Counted from the first letter of the stretch, positions 9,226 to 17,950 are shown. The stretch is 64,000 nt of DNA from Psychrobacter immobilis (GCF_904846175.1 NZ_CAJGZM010000009.1:18016-82015), one strand, 5' to 3'. The notes: generated from the letters alone by a model not told the origin. Program-made: numbers and translations.

Positions 9226-10076
9226 TTACTAAAAAAATGCAGAATAAAATAGCCGCTGTTGCAAAGGATGTGTTCCTTGCTCCTGTCTACCTTTATCAAG
9301 GGCATAAAATAAAGCGCGATACGGTGCGCCTACCTGAGCCAAATGGCGAAAGGCATGGTCAAGTTCAGCTAGATAACCCTGCTGGCAACCTGCCCAATAC
9401 CTTAAAAGAAAATAGGCAGCAAACACTAAATTTAATGATCGTTGGTGATTCGGCAGCGGCTGGCGTTGGTAGTCAGACGCAACAAGAGGCGCTTGTCGGC
9501 AATTTGATACCTCTGCTGACCCAGCAGCCTATTATTCAGACCACATTTAATACATTAAACTGGTCTTTGCAAGCGACCACTGGTCATACCAGCTTTGATA
9601 TTTTACGCAGGCTTTATGTGTTAGCTGCGCCAAGCCAGCCTATCGATGTGATGATACTAAGTGTTGGCGTCAATGATACGACATCGAGTGTTTCTGTAGA
9701 CAAATGGCAACAGCAAATCGAAAATATCATTACTATCGTACAACGAAAATTTGGCGTGCGTGAGCTGATTTTCTTAAGCTTACCACCAATGGCGCAGATG
9801 CCAGCAATACCTGCGCCGTTGAATAACTTTGTTGGTGCCAAAGCCTCTATCCTTGATAACACCTTGCAACAAGTCTGTTCTGCTCACGATGGTGTCACCT
9901 ACATGGCGACCGACTTTGCCCGCATGATAGACGAGCATTCTAATGGCACACCAATCGATATCAGAGTGATGTTTGCCAGTGATGGCTTTCACCCAAGTAG
10001 CCTTATGTATGGCTATTGGGCCCAGCAGTTGGTAGAGCTGATCGTCAAATTATTAGATTTATCTTCTACTAAATGA
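9219..10076 (+). CDS. SGNH/GDSL-family hydrolase
   Basis: A 285-residue esterase-like protein. Block I has nucleophile S78 in MIVGDSAAAGVG. Block III has VGVNDTTS with the oxyanion Asn. Block V has the D255-G-F-H258 pair in FASDGFHPSSLMYG. These are the complete SGNH residues. The N-terminal 70 residues are basic and carry no convincing signal peptide, so it may be cytoplasmic or peripherally membrane-bound. It overlaps nadV by 7 bases and is probably cotranscribed with NAD salvage, though no role there is known to me. It ends before the terminator at 10155-10188. The substrate is unknown. Confidence 0.85.
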   Translation: MVVTKKMQNKIAAVAKDVFLAPVYLYQGHKIKRDTVRLPEPNGERHGQVQLDNPAGNLPNTLKENRQQTLNLMIVGDSAAAGVGSQTQQEALVGNLIPLLTQQPIIQTTFNTLNWSLQATTGHTSFDILRRLYVLAAPSQPIDVMILSVGVNDTTSSVSVDKWQQQIENIITIVQRKFGVRELIFLSLPPMAQMPAIPAPLNNFVGAKASILDNTLQQVCSAHDGVTYMATDFARMIDEHSNGTPIDIRVMFASDGFHPSSLMYGYWAQQLVELIVKLLDLSSTK

Positions 10077-10154
10077 AGTTTCTAAGTATGGTGAAATGGT
10101 AAAACCTGATTTTACAAAAATTGGTTTTCTATTACTTAACGTTAAAATTTAAAC

Positions 10155-10188
10155 AAAAAAAACCGCTGAATAGTCAGCGGTTTTTTTA
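10155..10188. terminator. Bidirectional rho-independent terminator
   Basis: An AACCGCTGA/TCAGCGGTT stem with a 4-base loop, an A-run on the left and a T-run on the right. It lies between the convergent SGNH hydrolase and rpmE2. Confidence 0.92.
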
Positions 10189-10260
10189 TGTTCTTAATAC
10201 TATAGCTGTGCATGTTTGAGAAAACACATGCTCAAAATAATATCACGCAATACGTGTGAA

Positions 10261-10542
10261 TTATTCTGCAGCGTCAGTATCAGCAGCTTTCTTACGGCCA
10301 CCAAACGCACCAAAGCGTTTGTTGAAGCTTGCAACACGACCTTCAGTAGACGTTTTGCGTTGTTCGCCAGTATAGAATGGATGCGACGCACTTGAGATAT
10401 CAAGTGGGTAGTATGGATATTCTGTACCCTCGTATTCACGAGTGGTTTTGGTTTTAACGGTTGAACGAGTTAAGAAAAACACGTCAGCGTTAGTGTCATG
10501 GAACAAAACTTCTTGGTAATTAGGATGGATATCTTTACGCAT
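10261..10542 (-). CDS. rpmE2: 50S ribosomal protein L31, type B (zinc-independent)
   Basis: A 93-residue L31 that starts [12 protein letters not shown] and contains [10 protein letters not shown] and the conserved [21 protein letters not shown] segment. It has no cysteines, so it lacks the zinc-binding CxxC of type A and is the type B paralogue. In many bacteria this form is induced under zinc starvation by Zur; whether a type A copy exists elsewhere cannot be seen here. The site AGAGAG precedes ATG 10542. A promoter-like sequence about 270 bases upstream implies a long leader (separate entry). The C-terminus [10 protein letters not shown] is acidic. Confidence 0.95.
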   Translation of the reverse strand: MRKDIHPNYQEVLFHDTNADVFFLTRSTVKTKTTREYEGTEYPYYPLDISSASHPFYTGEQRKTSTEGRVASFNKRFGAFGGRKKAADTDAAE

Positions 10543-10807
10543 AATAAACTCTCTATGTCCGATGTATGTACAGCGCTTTCGACTAATGGCGTTTTTGACT
10601 ATTAATCACACTAACTAACATACGTAACTGAGGCACTAAGGACATCTTCTGGTCTGGCAACTGCGTCACTGGCTTATTCCAGCACCCAACACCACACCGC
10701 TGCTCACTTAGCCTTTCCCCAGCGGGAAAATCAAACCGCGATTTTAACGGTTTTTGCCGCTTGATGCAAGTAGCTTCTATGACAAGACCGCGCCTTAAGC
10801 TCGTCTT
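10543..10807 (-). promoter_or_regulatory. Candidate long, structured 5' leader of rpmE2
   Basis: About 265 nt separate a good -10 hexamer (10814-10819) from the rpmE2 start. This stretch is richer in GC than nearby spacers and has several local hairpins on the minus strand, for example AAACCG...CGGTTT and CTGG-AATAAG-CCAG. I see no long conserved protein-like reading frame. Ribosomal-protein leaders, including L31 leaders, are known in other bacteria; assigning this one to such a class is inference. Confidence 0.4.
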
Positions 10808-10813
10808 AAAGAC

Positions 10814-10842
10814 ATTATACGATGTCAAAAAACTGTACAAAT
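10814..10842 (-). promoter_or_regulatory. Candidate sigma-70 promoter for rpmE2
   Basis: Read on the minus strand there is a perfect TATAAT (plus 10814-10819). A weak -35 (TTGTAC) lies 15 bases upstream. Spacing is short, so this is only a candidate. Confidence 0.4.
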
Positions 10843-10849
10843 CACCAAA

Positions 10850-10876
10850 AAAAGCAGCCACACTGGCTGCCTTTTT
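10850..10876 (-). terminator. Rho-independent terminator of the lipoprotein gene
   Basis: A GCAGCC-ACACT-GGCTGC hairpin with seven A on the left (U-run on the minus strand). It lies about 90 bases beyond the lipoprotein stop, just past the tandem repeat. Confidence 0.75.
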
Positions 10877-10955
10877 ATGGAAAACTTATTTTTGTTATGG
10901 AAAACTTATTTTTGTTATGGAAAACTTATTTTTGTTATGGAAAAATTATTTTTAG
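10877..10955. repeat. 20-bp tandem repeat, almost four copies
   Basis: The 20-base unit ATGGAAAACTTATTTTTGTT occurs at 10877, 10897 and 10917 without differences. A fourth, diverged copy starts at 10937. It lies in the 3' untranslated region of the minus-strand lipoprotein gene, between stop and terminator. Identical copies suggest recent slippage and a variable copy number between strains. Confidence 0.95.
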
Positions 10956-10967
10956 AAAATTCAAAAG

Positions 10968-11402
10968 TTATTTGGTTTTTACGATATGCCATACGCCAAG
11001 TTTGTTATCGCCATCTTTATCACCAACCTTGGTATCATTGGCATAAAAATATAACGGCTTACCATTCATCGCCCACTGATATTTGCCATCTTCGCGTTTA
11101 AAGGCGGCAAACTGCCCTGACGCTTTAGCATTACTTGGCGCCAAAAATGCTGGCCAAGCGAGCAGACAGGCAGAGCCACATTCTGACTTATTCATAGCAT
11201 CTTTATCAAAAGTATAAAGGGTCATATGGTTGCTGGCATCAACCAACATGCCATTCTTACTGACGACTGGGGCAGTATTTTTAGTGGTCGCTTGCACATC
11301 ATGCATGCCTGAATCGTCATTGCCAAACATGTTATTAAAAGTGGAACATCCGCTAAGCGCCAATGCACCAGAAATGACAGATAACATAAGTATGTGTTTC
11401 AT
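10968..11402 (-). CDS. Small lipoprotein with secreted-repeat domain (COG4315 type)
   Basis: 144 residues. The signal peptide ends in the lipobox LSGC, so Cys19 should be lipidated and the protein anchored in the envelope. The rest resembles the secreted-repeat/lipoprotein family: GMLVDASNHMTLYTFDKD, then CGSACLLAWPAFLAP with two cysteines, and MNGKPLYFYANDTKVGDKDGD, ending GVWHIVK. The biochemical role of the family is unknown. ATG 11402 follows AAGGAAG. It stands alone, with a tandem repeat and terminator downstream. Confidence 0.88.
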   Translation of the reverse strand: MKHILMLSVISGALALSGCSTFNNMFGNDDSGMHDVQATTKNTAPVVSKNGMLVDASNHMTLYTFDKDAMNKSECGSACLLAWPAFLAPSNAKASGQFAAFKREDGKYQWAMNGKPLYFYANDTKVGDKDGDNKLGVWHIVKTK

Positions 11403-11961
11403 AATAACTTCCTTGTTAATATTGAAAAATTCTTTAGATTTCTTTTTGTTGTCTGTAGGTATAAACCTTAATGTATAAAATAGCTTAAGGCTGACTACAA
11501 GCGTTTTTAATATAGCATAGACATAAAGTCATTTTTTTCTATCATCATATAAATTTACAAAAGCGCATAAATATTACAAATTAAGTAAAATTTACTCTCT
11601 AATTTTATAAAAAATACTTTTCTGATTTTGTGCTTCAGTCGTCCCTCTTCTTGCTATTCATTGACAAAACTCATGCATGTATTTACGTATTCGCCATGCC
11701 ATTATTGATAGTTTATTCGTACAATAGTCAATTGAAATTAAGAATTACTACACAATAACAAATGTGCCTGTAAACGTGACTATGGCGGCTTAAGATGAAT
11801 ATTGAACTTAGTAGCCGTTGCACACATATCGGTAGTATTGCATTAGAAAAAACACGCTATTTAAAATATAAGCGCGGCAGGTATAAGGACTTAGAAATTG
11901 AAATTAAGAAACTTAGAAATTAAGAAACGAATTATTTAACAAAGACGCCGAGCCATTCCTG
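11403..11961. other. AT-rich intergenic region between divergent genes
   Basis: 559 bases upstream of both the lipoprotein (-) and the FAD oxidoreductase (+). A perfect TTGACA (11661-11666) has only a weak -10 (TACGTA) after it. A short direct repeat (TTAGAAATT...AAGAAAC, twice) lies at about 11889-11930. No RNA gene or convincing ORF is seen. Confidence 0.5.
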
Positions 11962-13551
11962 ATGACTGATAATAGGAATGCGATTAAGGATATAACAACG
12001 ACAATGACTCATTCTGTTACGAACAATCAAGCGCCTATCACCAAACGGGTTGGTATTCTCGGTGGCGGTACAGCAGGGGCAACGATTGCGATTCGCCTCG
12101 CAGCATTAGGGCTTGAGACTTATGTATTTGAAAAAAATACCTCGCTTATCGATGGTCCACCGATGTGTCACTTGCATGCAGGCGGCAATCTATACCGCGA
12201 AATTCCTGACGAAGATTGCGTCGCCCTGCTCAAACAATGTATTGATATTTTACGTCTTTATCCTTATACCATCGATGTACGTCCAACGGTATTTGCCGTG
12301 CCAACCCGCGATGAAGGCTTGCCTGAAGACTTGCTACCACGCCTTGATATCTTGACCGCTGCTTATCGTGAGCTTATCGCCGAAGATGCTAACAATAAAG
12401 TACTCGGCGAGCCTGAAAATTACTATCAACTCTACAGCCATGAACAACTGATTGCGCTATCTGAGCGCGAGCAAGTTGCGGTGCCGCGCACGGTTGACGA
12501 ATGGATGATACCGGTCGCTAAGTATTTGGATTTAAATAAGGTTAAATTTCCGCTGATTGTCGTGCAAGAATATGGCTGGAATATCTTCCGCTTAGCGGCT
12601 TCTGCGCAATTGGCTTTAGAAGGCTATGAGCATGCGCATGTCTTTACCGATACGCAGGTTAAGCAAGTCATGCCTGTCGATTGTGAAAACTGCTCAAACG
12701 CTGACCACCATGTCACTAAATGGCGTATTGATTATCAACAAGCGGCCAGCTCTGACATTGAACTTGAAACCGAAGTCAAAACTGAATCTATCGAAGTCGA
12801 TTACTTAATCAACGCTTGCGGCTTTCGCACGGGCGTTATCGACGATATGGTCGGCGTCAAAGTCACACGCATGGTCGAGTTTAAGTCCTCTTATATTACC
12901 CACTGGAATGACACTGGCGGACAGATACCAGAGATTATCGTTTATGGCGAGCGCGGAACCCCTGAAGGCATGGCGCAGCTAACGCCTTATCCAGGTGGCT
13001 ATTTTCAAATACATGGCATGAGTAAATTTATCACCTTATTTGATGATGGTTTGGTCGCCTCTAACAAAGACAGCGCCCAACCTGAATTGCCGTCCCAATA
13101 CCTGCATTATATCGAAGATGGCTGGGATAAAGCACCGCTACAAGCGCGCAGCCAGCAAGCGATTGATTATGTGGCTGAATTTGTGCCGACCTTTCATAGC
13201 GCGCGTACGGTCGGTAATGCGCTATATGGTGGTCAGCAAATTCCTGGTCAAGACGATACTTTGCGGGTGGCTGATGTGAGCTTGTATTCCAATATTCGCT
13301 ATGCGCGGGCGGAAAACGTCAAAGCCTCATCGACGCTGATTGCTGCTGATCAAATTGTCGATGAATTGACTGAACTTGGTTTAATTGATAATAATATGCC
13401 AGAAAACAGTCAGCGTCATGCGCATGAGTGGGCGTATTTGGCAAAGAACGATAGCGTAGCGATTGATAAAGTCGCGCGTCATTTGGCACAAGAACGCGGC
13501 TTTCCATTAGCAATGGCAGGCGTAAATCATGGTATTCATGAGACGAGTTAA
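11962..13551 (+). CDS. FAD-dependent oxidoreductase, substrate unknown
   Basis: 529 residues. The N-terminal dinucleotide-binding motif GILGGGTAGATIAIRLA (residues 31-47) followed by an acidic residue after the second strand (VFEKN) indicates FAD binding. A further INACGFRTG block in the middle resembles the second FAD-contact region of such flavoproteins. The GGGTAG sequence recalls flavin halogenases, but their WxWxIP motif is absent, so I do not call it a halogenase. There is no signal peptide. Possible starts are ATG 11962 and ATG 12004 (preceded by AAGGAT). It ends at the strong terminator at 13581-13626 and seems monocistronic. Confidence 0.75.
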   Translation: MTDNRNAIKDITTTMTHSVTNNQAPITKRVGILGGGTAGATIAIRLAALGLETYVFEKNTSLIDGPPMCHLHAGGNLYREIPDEDCVALLKQCIDILRLYPYTIDVRPTVFAVPTRDEGLPEDLLPRLDILTAAYRELIAEDANNKVLGEPENYYQLYSHEQLIALSEREQVAVPRTVDEWMIPVAKYLDLNKVKFPLIVVQEYGWNIFRLAASAQLALEGYEHAHVFTDTQVKQVMPVDCENCSNADHHVTKWRIDYQQAASSDIELETEVKTESIEVDYLINACGFRTGVIDDMVGVKVTRMVEFKSSYITHWNDTGGQIPEIIVYGERGTPEGMAQLTPYPGGYFQIHGMSKFITLFDDGLVASNKDSAQPELPSQYLHYIEDGWDKAPLQARSQQAIDYVAEFVPTFHSARTVGNALYGGQQIPGQDDTLRVADVSLYSNIRYARAENVKASSTLIAADQIVDELTELGLIDNNMPENSQRHAHEWAYLAKNDSVAIDKVARHLAQERGFPLAMAGVNHGIHETS

Positions 13552-13580
13552 AATGATTTAAATGTTAATAAAGTTAAAAC

Positions 13581-13626
13581 AAAAAAGGAGAGAAGGGCTA
13601 ACGATAAGCCCTTCTCTCCTTTTTTA
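13581..13626. terminator. Strong bidirectional terminator
   Basis: A 13-bp perfect stem (GGAGAGAAGGGCT / AGCCCTTCTCTCC) with a 7-base loop, flanked by A-run and T-run. It separates the convergent FAD oxidoreductase and LOG gene. Confidence 0.95.
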
Positions 13627-13659
13627 TGTAAAAACAGTATATATTAGCGCTTAGTTCGC

Positions 13660-14337
13660 TTAATTACCGGCCATTTTTTCGGTATCGACCGCGCCCTCTA
13701 TGGTTACCACTGTTTTTAGCATATCAATCGCTTCACTAATGCTATTACAAACGACCAGACGCTCAAGGTCTTCTTGCTTCATAAAGCCTTGGTCAGCCGT
13801 ATATTTTAAATGCTCAATCATACGGTCATAGAAACCATTGATATTAAGAATAATCATCGGTTTTTCGTGCTGATATAACTGACGCCATGTGGCAATTTCC
13901 ATAATTTCTTCCAGCGTGCCAAGCCCGCCCGGCAAGGTAATAAAAGCATCGGCATATTCTGCCATCACCGTTTTACGGGTGTGCATGGTATCGGTCAAAT
14001 GCAGGCGGGTCAGCTGCTCATGGGCAATCTCGTGCTTCAGCATAAAGGTTGGAATCACACCGACCGCTTGCGCGCCGCCTTGGATGACTTCATCTGCCAC
14101 TGCGCCCATCAACCCGATGCTCGCGCCGCCGTAGACCAAACCCATGCCATTATCGGCGAGCTCACGACCAAGCTCACGCGCTGCCTGCTCGTAAACTTCA
14201 TTATTGCCCAAACGCGAACCACAATAAACCGCTACCAACGGCATCGTTAGCATTGATTTATCCACGGCTTTTTCAATATTGGTAATATCTTGACTGGTAA
14301 TGACTTCATAAGTGTCATTGTTAATTTTCATTTGCAT
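13660..14337 (-). CDS. LOG-family protein (TIGR00730; possible nucleoside 5'-monophosphate phosphoribohydrolase)
   Basis: 225 residues with a Rossmann-like fold. The family motif PGGLGTLEE (P136-E144) and the upstream LVYGGASIGLMGAVAD nucleotide-binding block are intact. LOG proteins release bases from nucleoside 5'-monophosphates; the bacterial role is mostly unknown. The first 30 residues are an extension before VAVYCGSRLG, the usual start of the domain. ATG 14337 follows AAGGAAG by 4 bases; ATG 14331 is an alternative. Confidence 0.9.
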   Translation of the reverse strand: MQMKINNDTYEVITSQDITNIEKAVDKSMLTMPLVAVYCGSRLGNNEVYEQAARELGRELADNGMGLVYGGASIGLMGAVADEVIQGGAQAVGVIPTFMLKHEIAHEQLTRLHLTDTMHTRKTVMAEYADAFITLPGGLGTLEEIMEIATWRQLYQHEKPMIILNINGFYDRMIEHLKYTADQGFMKQEDLERLVVCNSISEAIDMLKTVVTIEGAVDTEKMAGN

Positions 14338-14815
14338 ATAACTTCCTTAATTTTTATAGCGATTTTTTCTTAAATACATCTTTATTAAATAATGTGCTAT
14401 TGAATACCTAGCTATTAAAACACGTTTATTCATGCGTGTTGGTTTGTTGATGTGTGTTCATTGGTCAAAATAAATACTGATTAATATTTTGTTGGAAAAT
14501 AGTGCTCAAAACAAACTGCATAGAACCTGCTTATAGAACCTGCTTATAGAACCTGCTTATAGAACTTAGAAGTCATTTTCACCTACATTCCTCACCTAAG
14601 ATTTATTTTACCATAAGCGGTGTTGTAACTCGGTCATCATGCGGTTATCACAGAGTTATGCTATAGATTAAATTAATCGCAGCTTGATGATGACATTGCT
14701 TGACACTGATTATTAAACCCTCAGCGCACATCAAGGGTTTTTGTTTACCCAAAGCGCTGACTTATAAAAAAGCACTTACTCATAAAAGACGACAAAAATA
14801 CATTAAGGTAAAACC
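14338..14815. other. Intergenic region with a 13-bp tandem repeat
   Basis: 478 bases between the divergent LOG and hydrolase genes. It has the tandem repeat listed next and a terminator-like AAACCCT/AGGGTTT hairpin at 14715-14742. No ORF or RNA gene is supported. Confidence 0.5.
14521..14570. repeat. 13-bp tandem repeat, three copies plus a partial
   Basis: Unit TAGAACCTGCTTA at 14521, 14534 and 14547, then a partial copy from 14560. The copies are identical, suggesting replication slippage. No function is visible. Confidence 0.95.
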
Positions 14816-15706
14816 ATGGAAAATACGCACAATCAAATAGATATTTATGCCCTGAGCATCATGACTGATCGCAATCGGGCATTGGCAGCGACCGTTTACC
14901 ACCCTAAAGATGAGGTGAAAACAGCGGTCATGATCGCGCCAGCCACCGGTATCAAACGTCAGTTTTATCACAATTTTGCCACTTATTTAGCAGCCAGTGG
15001 CTTTGGTGTCCTAACCTTTGATAATGAAGGTATCGGTGAATCGCTTAACTCTGATTTGTCTAAATGTGACGCCTCTTTAATCAGCTGGGGTCGCCATGAT
15101 ATGCCAGCCGTTCTTGATGCCTTGCAAGACGAATTTTCCGATGCGAACTACCATTTGATTGGTCATAGCGCCGGTGGTCAGCTGATAGGTTTGATGCCAA
15201 ATTATAAGGCGCTTACTTCGGTCTTCAATGTCGCATGCTCATCAGGGCAAATTAAAAATATGGACATGCCTTATAAGCTTAAAGCGATGGGTTTTATGGA
15301 TGCCTTTATTCCACTCACCAATTTAACGTTCGGCTATACCCCAGCGGATAAAATCGGTATGGGCGAGCCACTACCACGCGGCGTTGCTCGTCAATGGCGT
15401 GAGTGGTGCAATGGCGCAGGCTATATCAAGACCGCTTTTGGCAAAAGTATTCATACTCATTTTTATGATGAAATTGACATGCCAGCATTGTGGCTCGGCT
15501 TTAGCGATGATGAGATTGCCAATAGCAAAAATATCGATGATATGATTCGCGTCTTTAGCAAAATGCCGGTTGAAAAACGCTTTTTTGAGCCAGAAGAATT
15601 TGGCTTAAATAGTATCGGTCATATGCGCTATTTTAATAGCAAAACCAACGCTAAAGCCCCGCAGCTTTGGCAAATGGCAGTCGATTGGCTAGCTAAGCAG
15701 CAATAG
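14816..15706 (+). CDS. Alpha/beta hydrolase (COG4757-like)
   Basis: 296 residues. The nucleophile elbow is complete: S118 in LIGHSAGGQL. An oxyanion region MIAPATGIKRQFYHNFATYLA precedes FDNEGIGES. The presumed His is in NSIGHMRYF near residue 270. No signal peptide, so cytoplasmic. This resembles the predicted-hydrolase group of COG4757; the substrate is unknown. AAGGTAAAACC provides the ribosome site for ATG 14816. It differs from the hydrolase at 5487 in having the standard GxSxG. It converges with the exonuclease gene, with only 39 bases between the stops and no clear terminator. Confidence 0.85.
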   Translation: MENTHNQIDIYALSIMTDRNRALAATVYHPKDEVKTAVMIAPATGIKRQFYHNFATYLAASGFGVLTFDNEGIGESLNSDLSKCDASLISWGRHDMPAVLDALQDEFSDANYHLIGHSAGGQLIGLMPNYKALTSVFNVACSSGQIKNMDMPYKLKAMGFMDAFIPLTNLTFGYTPADKIGMGEPLPRGVARQWREWCNGAGYIKTAFGKSIHTHFYDEIDMPALWLGFSDDEIANSKNIDDMIRVFSKMPVEKRFFEPEEFGLNSIGHMRYFNSKTNAKAPQLWQMAVDWLAKQQ

Positions 15707-15745
15707 CTCTAGTTTTTTAATTTATTGAAGCGTAAATACATCTAT

Positions 15746-16435
15746 TTAGTCTTGCGTATTTTTTGCTGCCTGTTCTGCTTTGACACGCTTGGTCAAGGCC
15801 GAATAAAGCGACGGCTGCATATTATGGATGTTACCCAGCATCCATTTTACGTAGCTAATTGGCACGTCTTTAATCGGCATGCCCTTATGTTTACCAAAGG
15901 GCATTTTGCTCACCGGATTGGCTTTATTAGCGATAGCGTGAGCTGCCGAAAAATCTGTCGGCGCAATTGCTAGGCGCTCGCAGCACGCCTGATAAAGCAG
16001 ATAACACATACGTGCATCACCTAGCGCATCATGAGCAGCAATCGTCATTCTGCTTGCTTCCCCTTTACCCAATAACTGCTCGATGCATTTAGATTGACCG
16101 TAAGCACTCCACTCTGGAAATGCCACGCGCGCCAGCCGCACCGTACATATCAGCTTAGCAGACGGACTGCCAATCACCCGCCAATCAAAGCGTACATTAT
16201 GCCCAATCAGATACTGCGGCAGCTCAAACGCATCCAGCTCAAAGCGCTCAAGACCTGCGACATCGTCATCGGTGATGCCATGAATTCTAATGACAACTGG
16301 TGATATTGAGCGCCCACTATTAAAATATTTCATCCACTCAAATCCCGTCGCTACATTAATAGTCGCCACTTGAATCGGACGCGGATCACGGCCTTGGTCG
16401 GTTTCGGTATCGATAATCAGCGCAGTGTCAGTCAT
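15746..16435 (-). CDS. DnaQ-family 3'-5' exonuclease (exodeoxyribonuclease X-like) with C-terminal DUF3820
   Basis: 229 residues. The DEDD catalytic set is visible: D9-T-E11 in IIDTETD, D84 in NVRFDWRVIG, and H135/D140 in AAHDALGDA, the DEDDh pattern. This domain degrades DNA from 3' ends. Residues about 175-205 (MPFGKHKGMPIKDVPISYV) match the small DUF3820 domain often attached to such exonucleases. The N-terminus is short and starts directly at the first catalytic strand, supporting ATG 16435. It appears to be a single gene. Confidence 0.88.
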   Translation of the reverse strand: MTDTALIIDTETDQGRDPRPIQVATINVATGFEWMKYFNSGRSISPVVIRIHGITDDDVAGLERFELDAFELPQYLIGHNVRFDWRVIGSPSAKLICTVRLARVAFPEWSAYGQSKCIEQLLGKGEASRMTIAAHDALGDARMCYLLYQACCERLAIAPTDFSAAHAIANKANPVSKMPFGKHKGMPIKDVPISYVKWMLGNIHNMQPSLYSALTKRVKAEQAAKNTQD

Positions 16436-16672
16436 AGAGGTTTAGCCATAATTATTTAAACACAGTTATTTGAAGCCAATTACTTACAAAAAGGTATTTC
16501 GTGATAGACAGCAATATTGATGTTTTTAACAAACTTTAAAAATATGTAGATTTTAAAAGCAACGTTACATTTATGGGGATAAAAATTAGAGATAACAATG
16601 GCATACAAAGAATAGAGACCTTAACTCTTATACTATCTATCAGCGTTTATTTAAAAAAATAAAGAGATATCG

Positions 16673-17281
16673 ATGCTAGCAGATGACAATAACCCGCAGC
16701 CAAATTCAAATTCAAAACCAACCTTTTTACGGCGTGTATTCAGCGTATTCATCAAGGCAGCTGTATTATTGATGCTGTTATTTATATTTGACAAGCTCTT
16801 ACCGAGTATCAGTCAACAAACTCAGTCGTTTGTGATGGCAAAATGGCAACAGCTCAGTTTATTACAACAAGAATTACCCACAGAAAACAGTCTGCCCTCG
16901 CCATTACCAGCACAGCACCTAACCGATACATGGGGCGCTGCGCGTAGCCAAGGTCGCTCTCACGAAGGCATCGATATATTTGCCAAGCGAGGTACGCCGA
17001 TACAGACAACGACACAAGGCATCGTCAGTAAAGTCGGTGAAAATACGTTAGGCGGTCGCGTGGTGTTCATCATTGGACCGGGCGGCGCAGGACATTATTA
17101 TGCGCATCTAGAGGATTATGCCGATATTAGCCCGAACGACTGGATCAATACCGGCGATATCATCGGTTACGTCGGCGACAGTGGTAATGCCAAAGGTACG
17201 CCGCCGCACGTCCATTACGGGATTTATATCAATGGCAGCGCGGTCAACCCCTATCCTTTGCTACAAAAGCCTGAAAGCTAA
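16673..17281 (+). CDS. Membrane-anchored M23 (LytM) peptidase-like protein
   Basis: 202 residues. One membrane span at about 22-42 puts the rest in the periplasm. The LytM domain covers about 80-195 and keeps all zinc residues: H97 and D101 in SHEGIDIF, and H179-V-H181 in PPHVHYGI. An active enzyme would cut peptidoglycan peptides; nothing suggests the degenerate EnvC/NlpD type. ATG 16673 follows AAAGAGAT. It has a repeat-rich spacer after its stop and converges with dtd. Confidence 0.88.
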   Translation: MLADDNNPQPNSNSKPTFLRRVFSVFIKAAVLLMLLFIFDKLLPSISQQTQSFVMAKWQQLSLLQQELPTENSLPSPLPAQHLTDTWGAARSQGRSHEGIDIFAKRGTPIQTTTQGIVSKVGENTLGGRVVFIIGPGGAGHYYAHLEDYADISPNDWINTGDIIGYVGDSGNAKGTPPHVHYGIYINGSAVNPYPLLQKPES

Positions 17282-17285
17282 TTTT

Positions 17286-17380
17286 TAGTTTTTAAAACTT
17301 TAACGTCTAAAACTTTAGCCTCTAAAATATTAAGCTTGTAAAAATCAAGCTTGTAAAACGTTAAACCTCTAAACTTCCAA
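17286..17380. repeat. Degenerate 15-16 bp tandem repeat running into the dtd 3' end
   Basis: Around five units of the form TSTAAAAnnTTAAnCC can be aligned, including two near-identical AAGCTTGTAAAA copies. The array begins just after the M23 stop and reaches the last codons of dtd on the other strand. Confidence 0.65.
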
Positions 17381-17821
17381 TAAAAAATTTAACGGTCCAT
17401 CGTTGATACTTGCCACTTGCATATCAGCGCCAAACTCACCAGTTGCTACATTAGGATGTTGGGTTTTGGCGTAATTCACTAATTGCTCAAATAAAACTTG
17501 CGCGGCATAGGGTGCCATTGCTCCGCCAAAGTCAGGACGGCGACCCTTATCGGTTTTTGCCATTAAGGTAAATTGTGAGACCAATAATAAGCCACCACCT
17601 ACTTGCTGGACATTTTTATCCAATTTACCAAACTTAGCAGGGTCATCATCATTATCAAAAATGCGATAAGTGAGGATTTTATCAATCATACGCTGCGCAC
17701 TTTGCAGATTATCATCATGACCTAAGCCAATATAGGCCAATAGGCCATGCTCAATCTCACCAACGCAGTGCGCATCGACAGTGACACTCACACGGTGCAC
17801 CCTTTGTATCAGTGCTCTCAT
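17369..17821 (-). CDS. dtd: D-aminoacyl-tRNA deacylase
   Basis: Dtd removes D-amino acids mischarged on tRNA and so protects translation. Its 150 residues are the normal length. Signature blocks: MRALIQRV at the N-terminus, the catalytic SQFTL (LLVSQFTLMA), RPDFGGAM, and the cross-subunit Gly-Pro motif NDGP in ASINDGPLNFLLEV. ATG 17821 follows AAGGAAGG. Its start lies 129 bases from the start of psd on the other strand, so the two share a promoter region. Confidence 0.96.
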   Translation of the reverse strand: MRALIQRVHRVSVTVDAHCVGEIEHGLLAYIGLGHDDNLQSAQRMIDKILTYRIFDNDDDPAKFGKLDKNVQQVGGGLLLVSQFTLMAKTDKGRRPDFGGAMAPYAAQVLFEQLVNYAKTQHPNVATGEFGADMQVASINDGPLNFLLEV

Positions 17822-17950
17822 TTACGGCCTTCCTTATTTATAAATAGCTTACAGTTTATGGCCATACAACAATACCCTGACCATGATAAAATACCGCCAT
17901 TAACTTGCCTAATTAATTATTACATCAAACCCTATTTTGGTAGCCTCATT

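Noticed and set aside
10583..10861. 92-codon minus-strand ORF upstream of rpmE2
   Set aside because: It starts upstream of the likely promoter and lacks a ribosome site and family signature. A leader explains the region better.
10877..10955. Tandem repeat as a CRISPR array
   Set aside because: Units are contiguous without spacers and no cas genes are present.
11962..13551. Tryptophan halogenase
   Set aside because: The GGGTAG motif fits but the WxWxIP motif is missing, so only a general FAD oxidoreductase is supported.
17747..17950. 68-codon upstream extension of psd
   Set aside because: It overlaps dtd and is unlike Psd N-termini; ATG 17951 gives the normal length.
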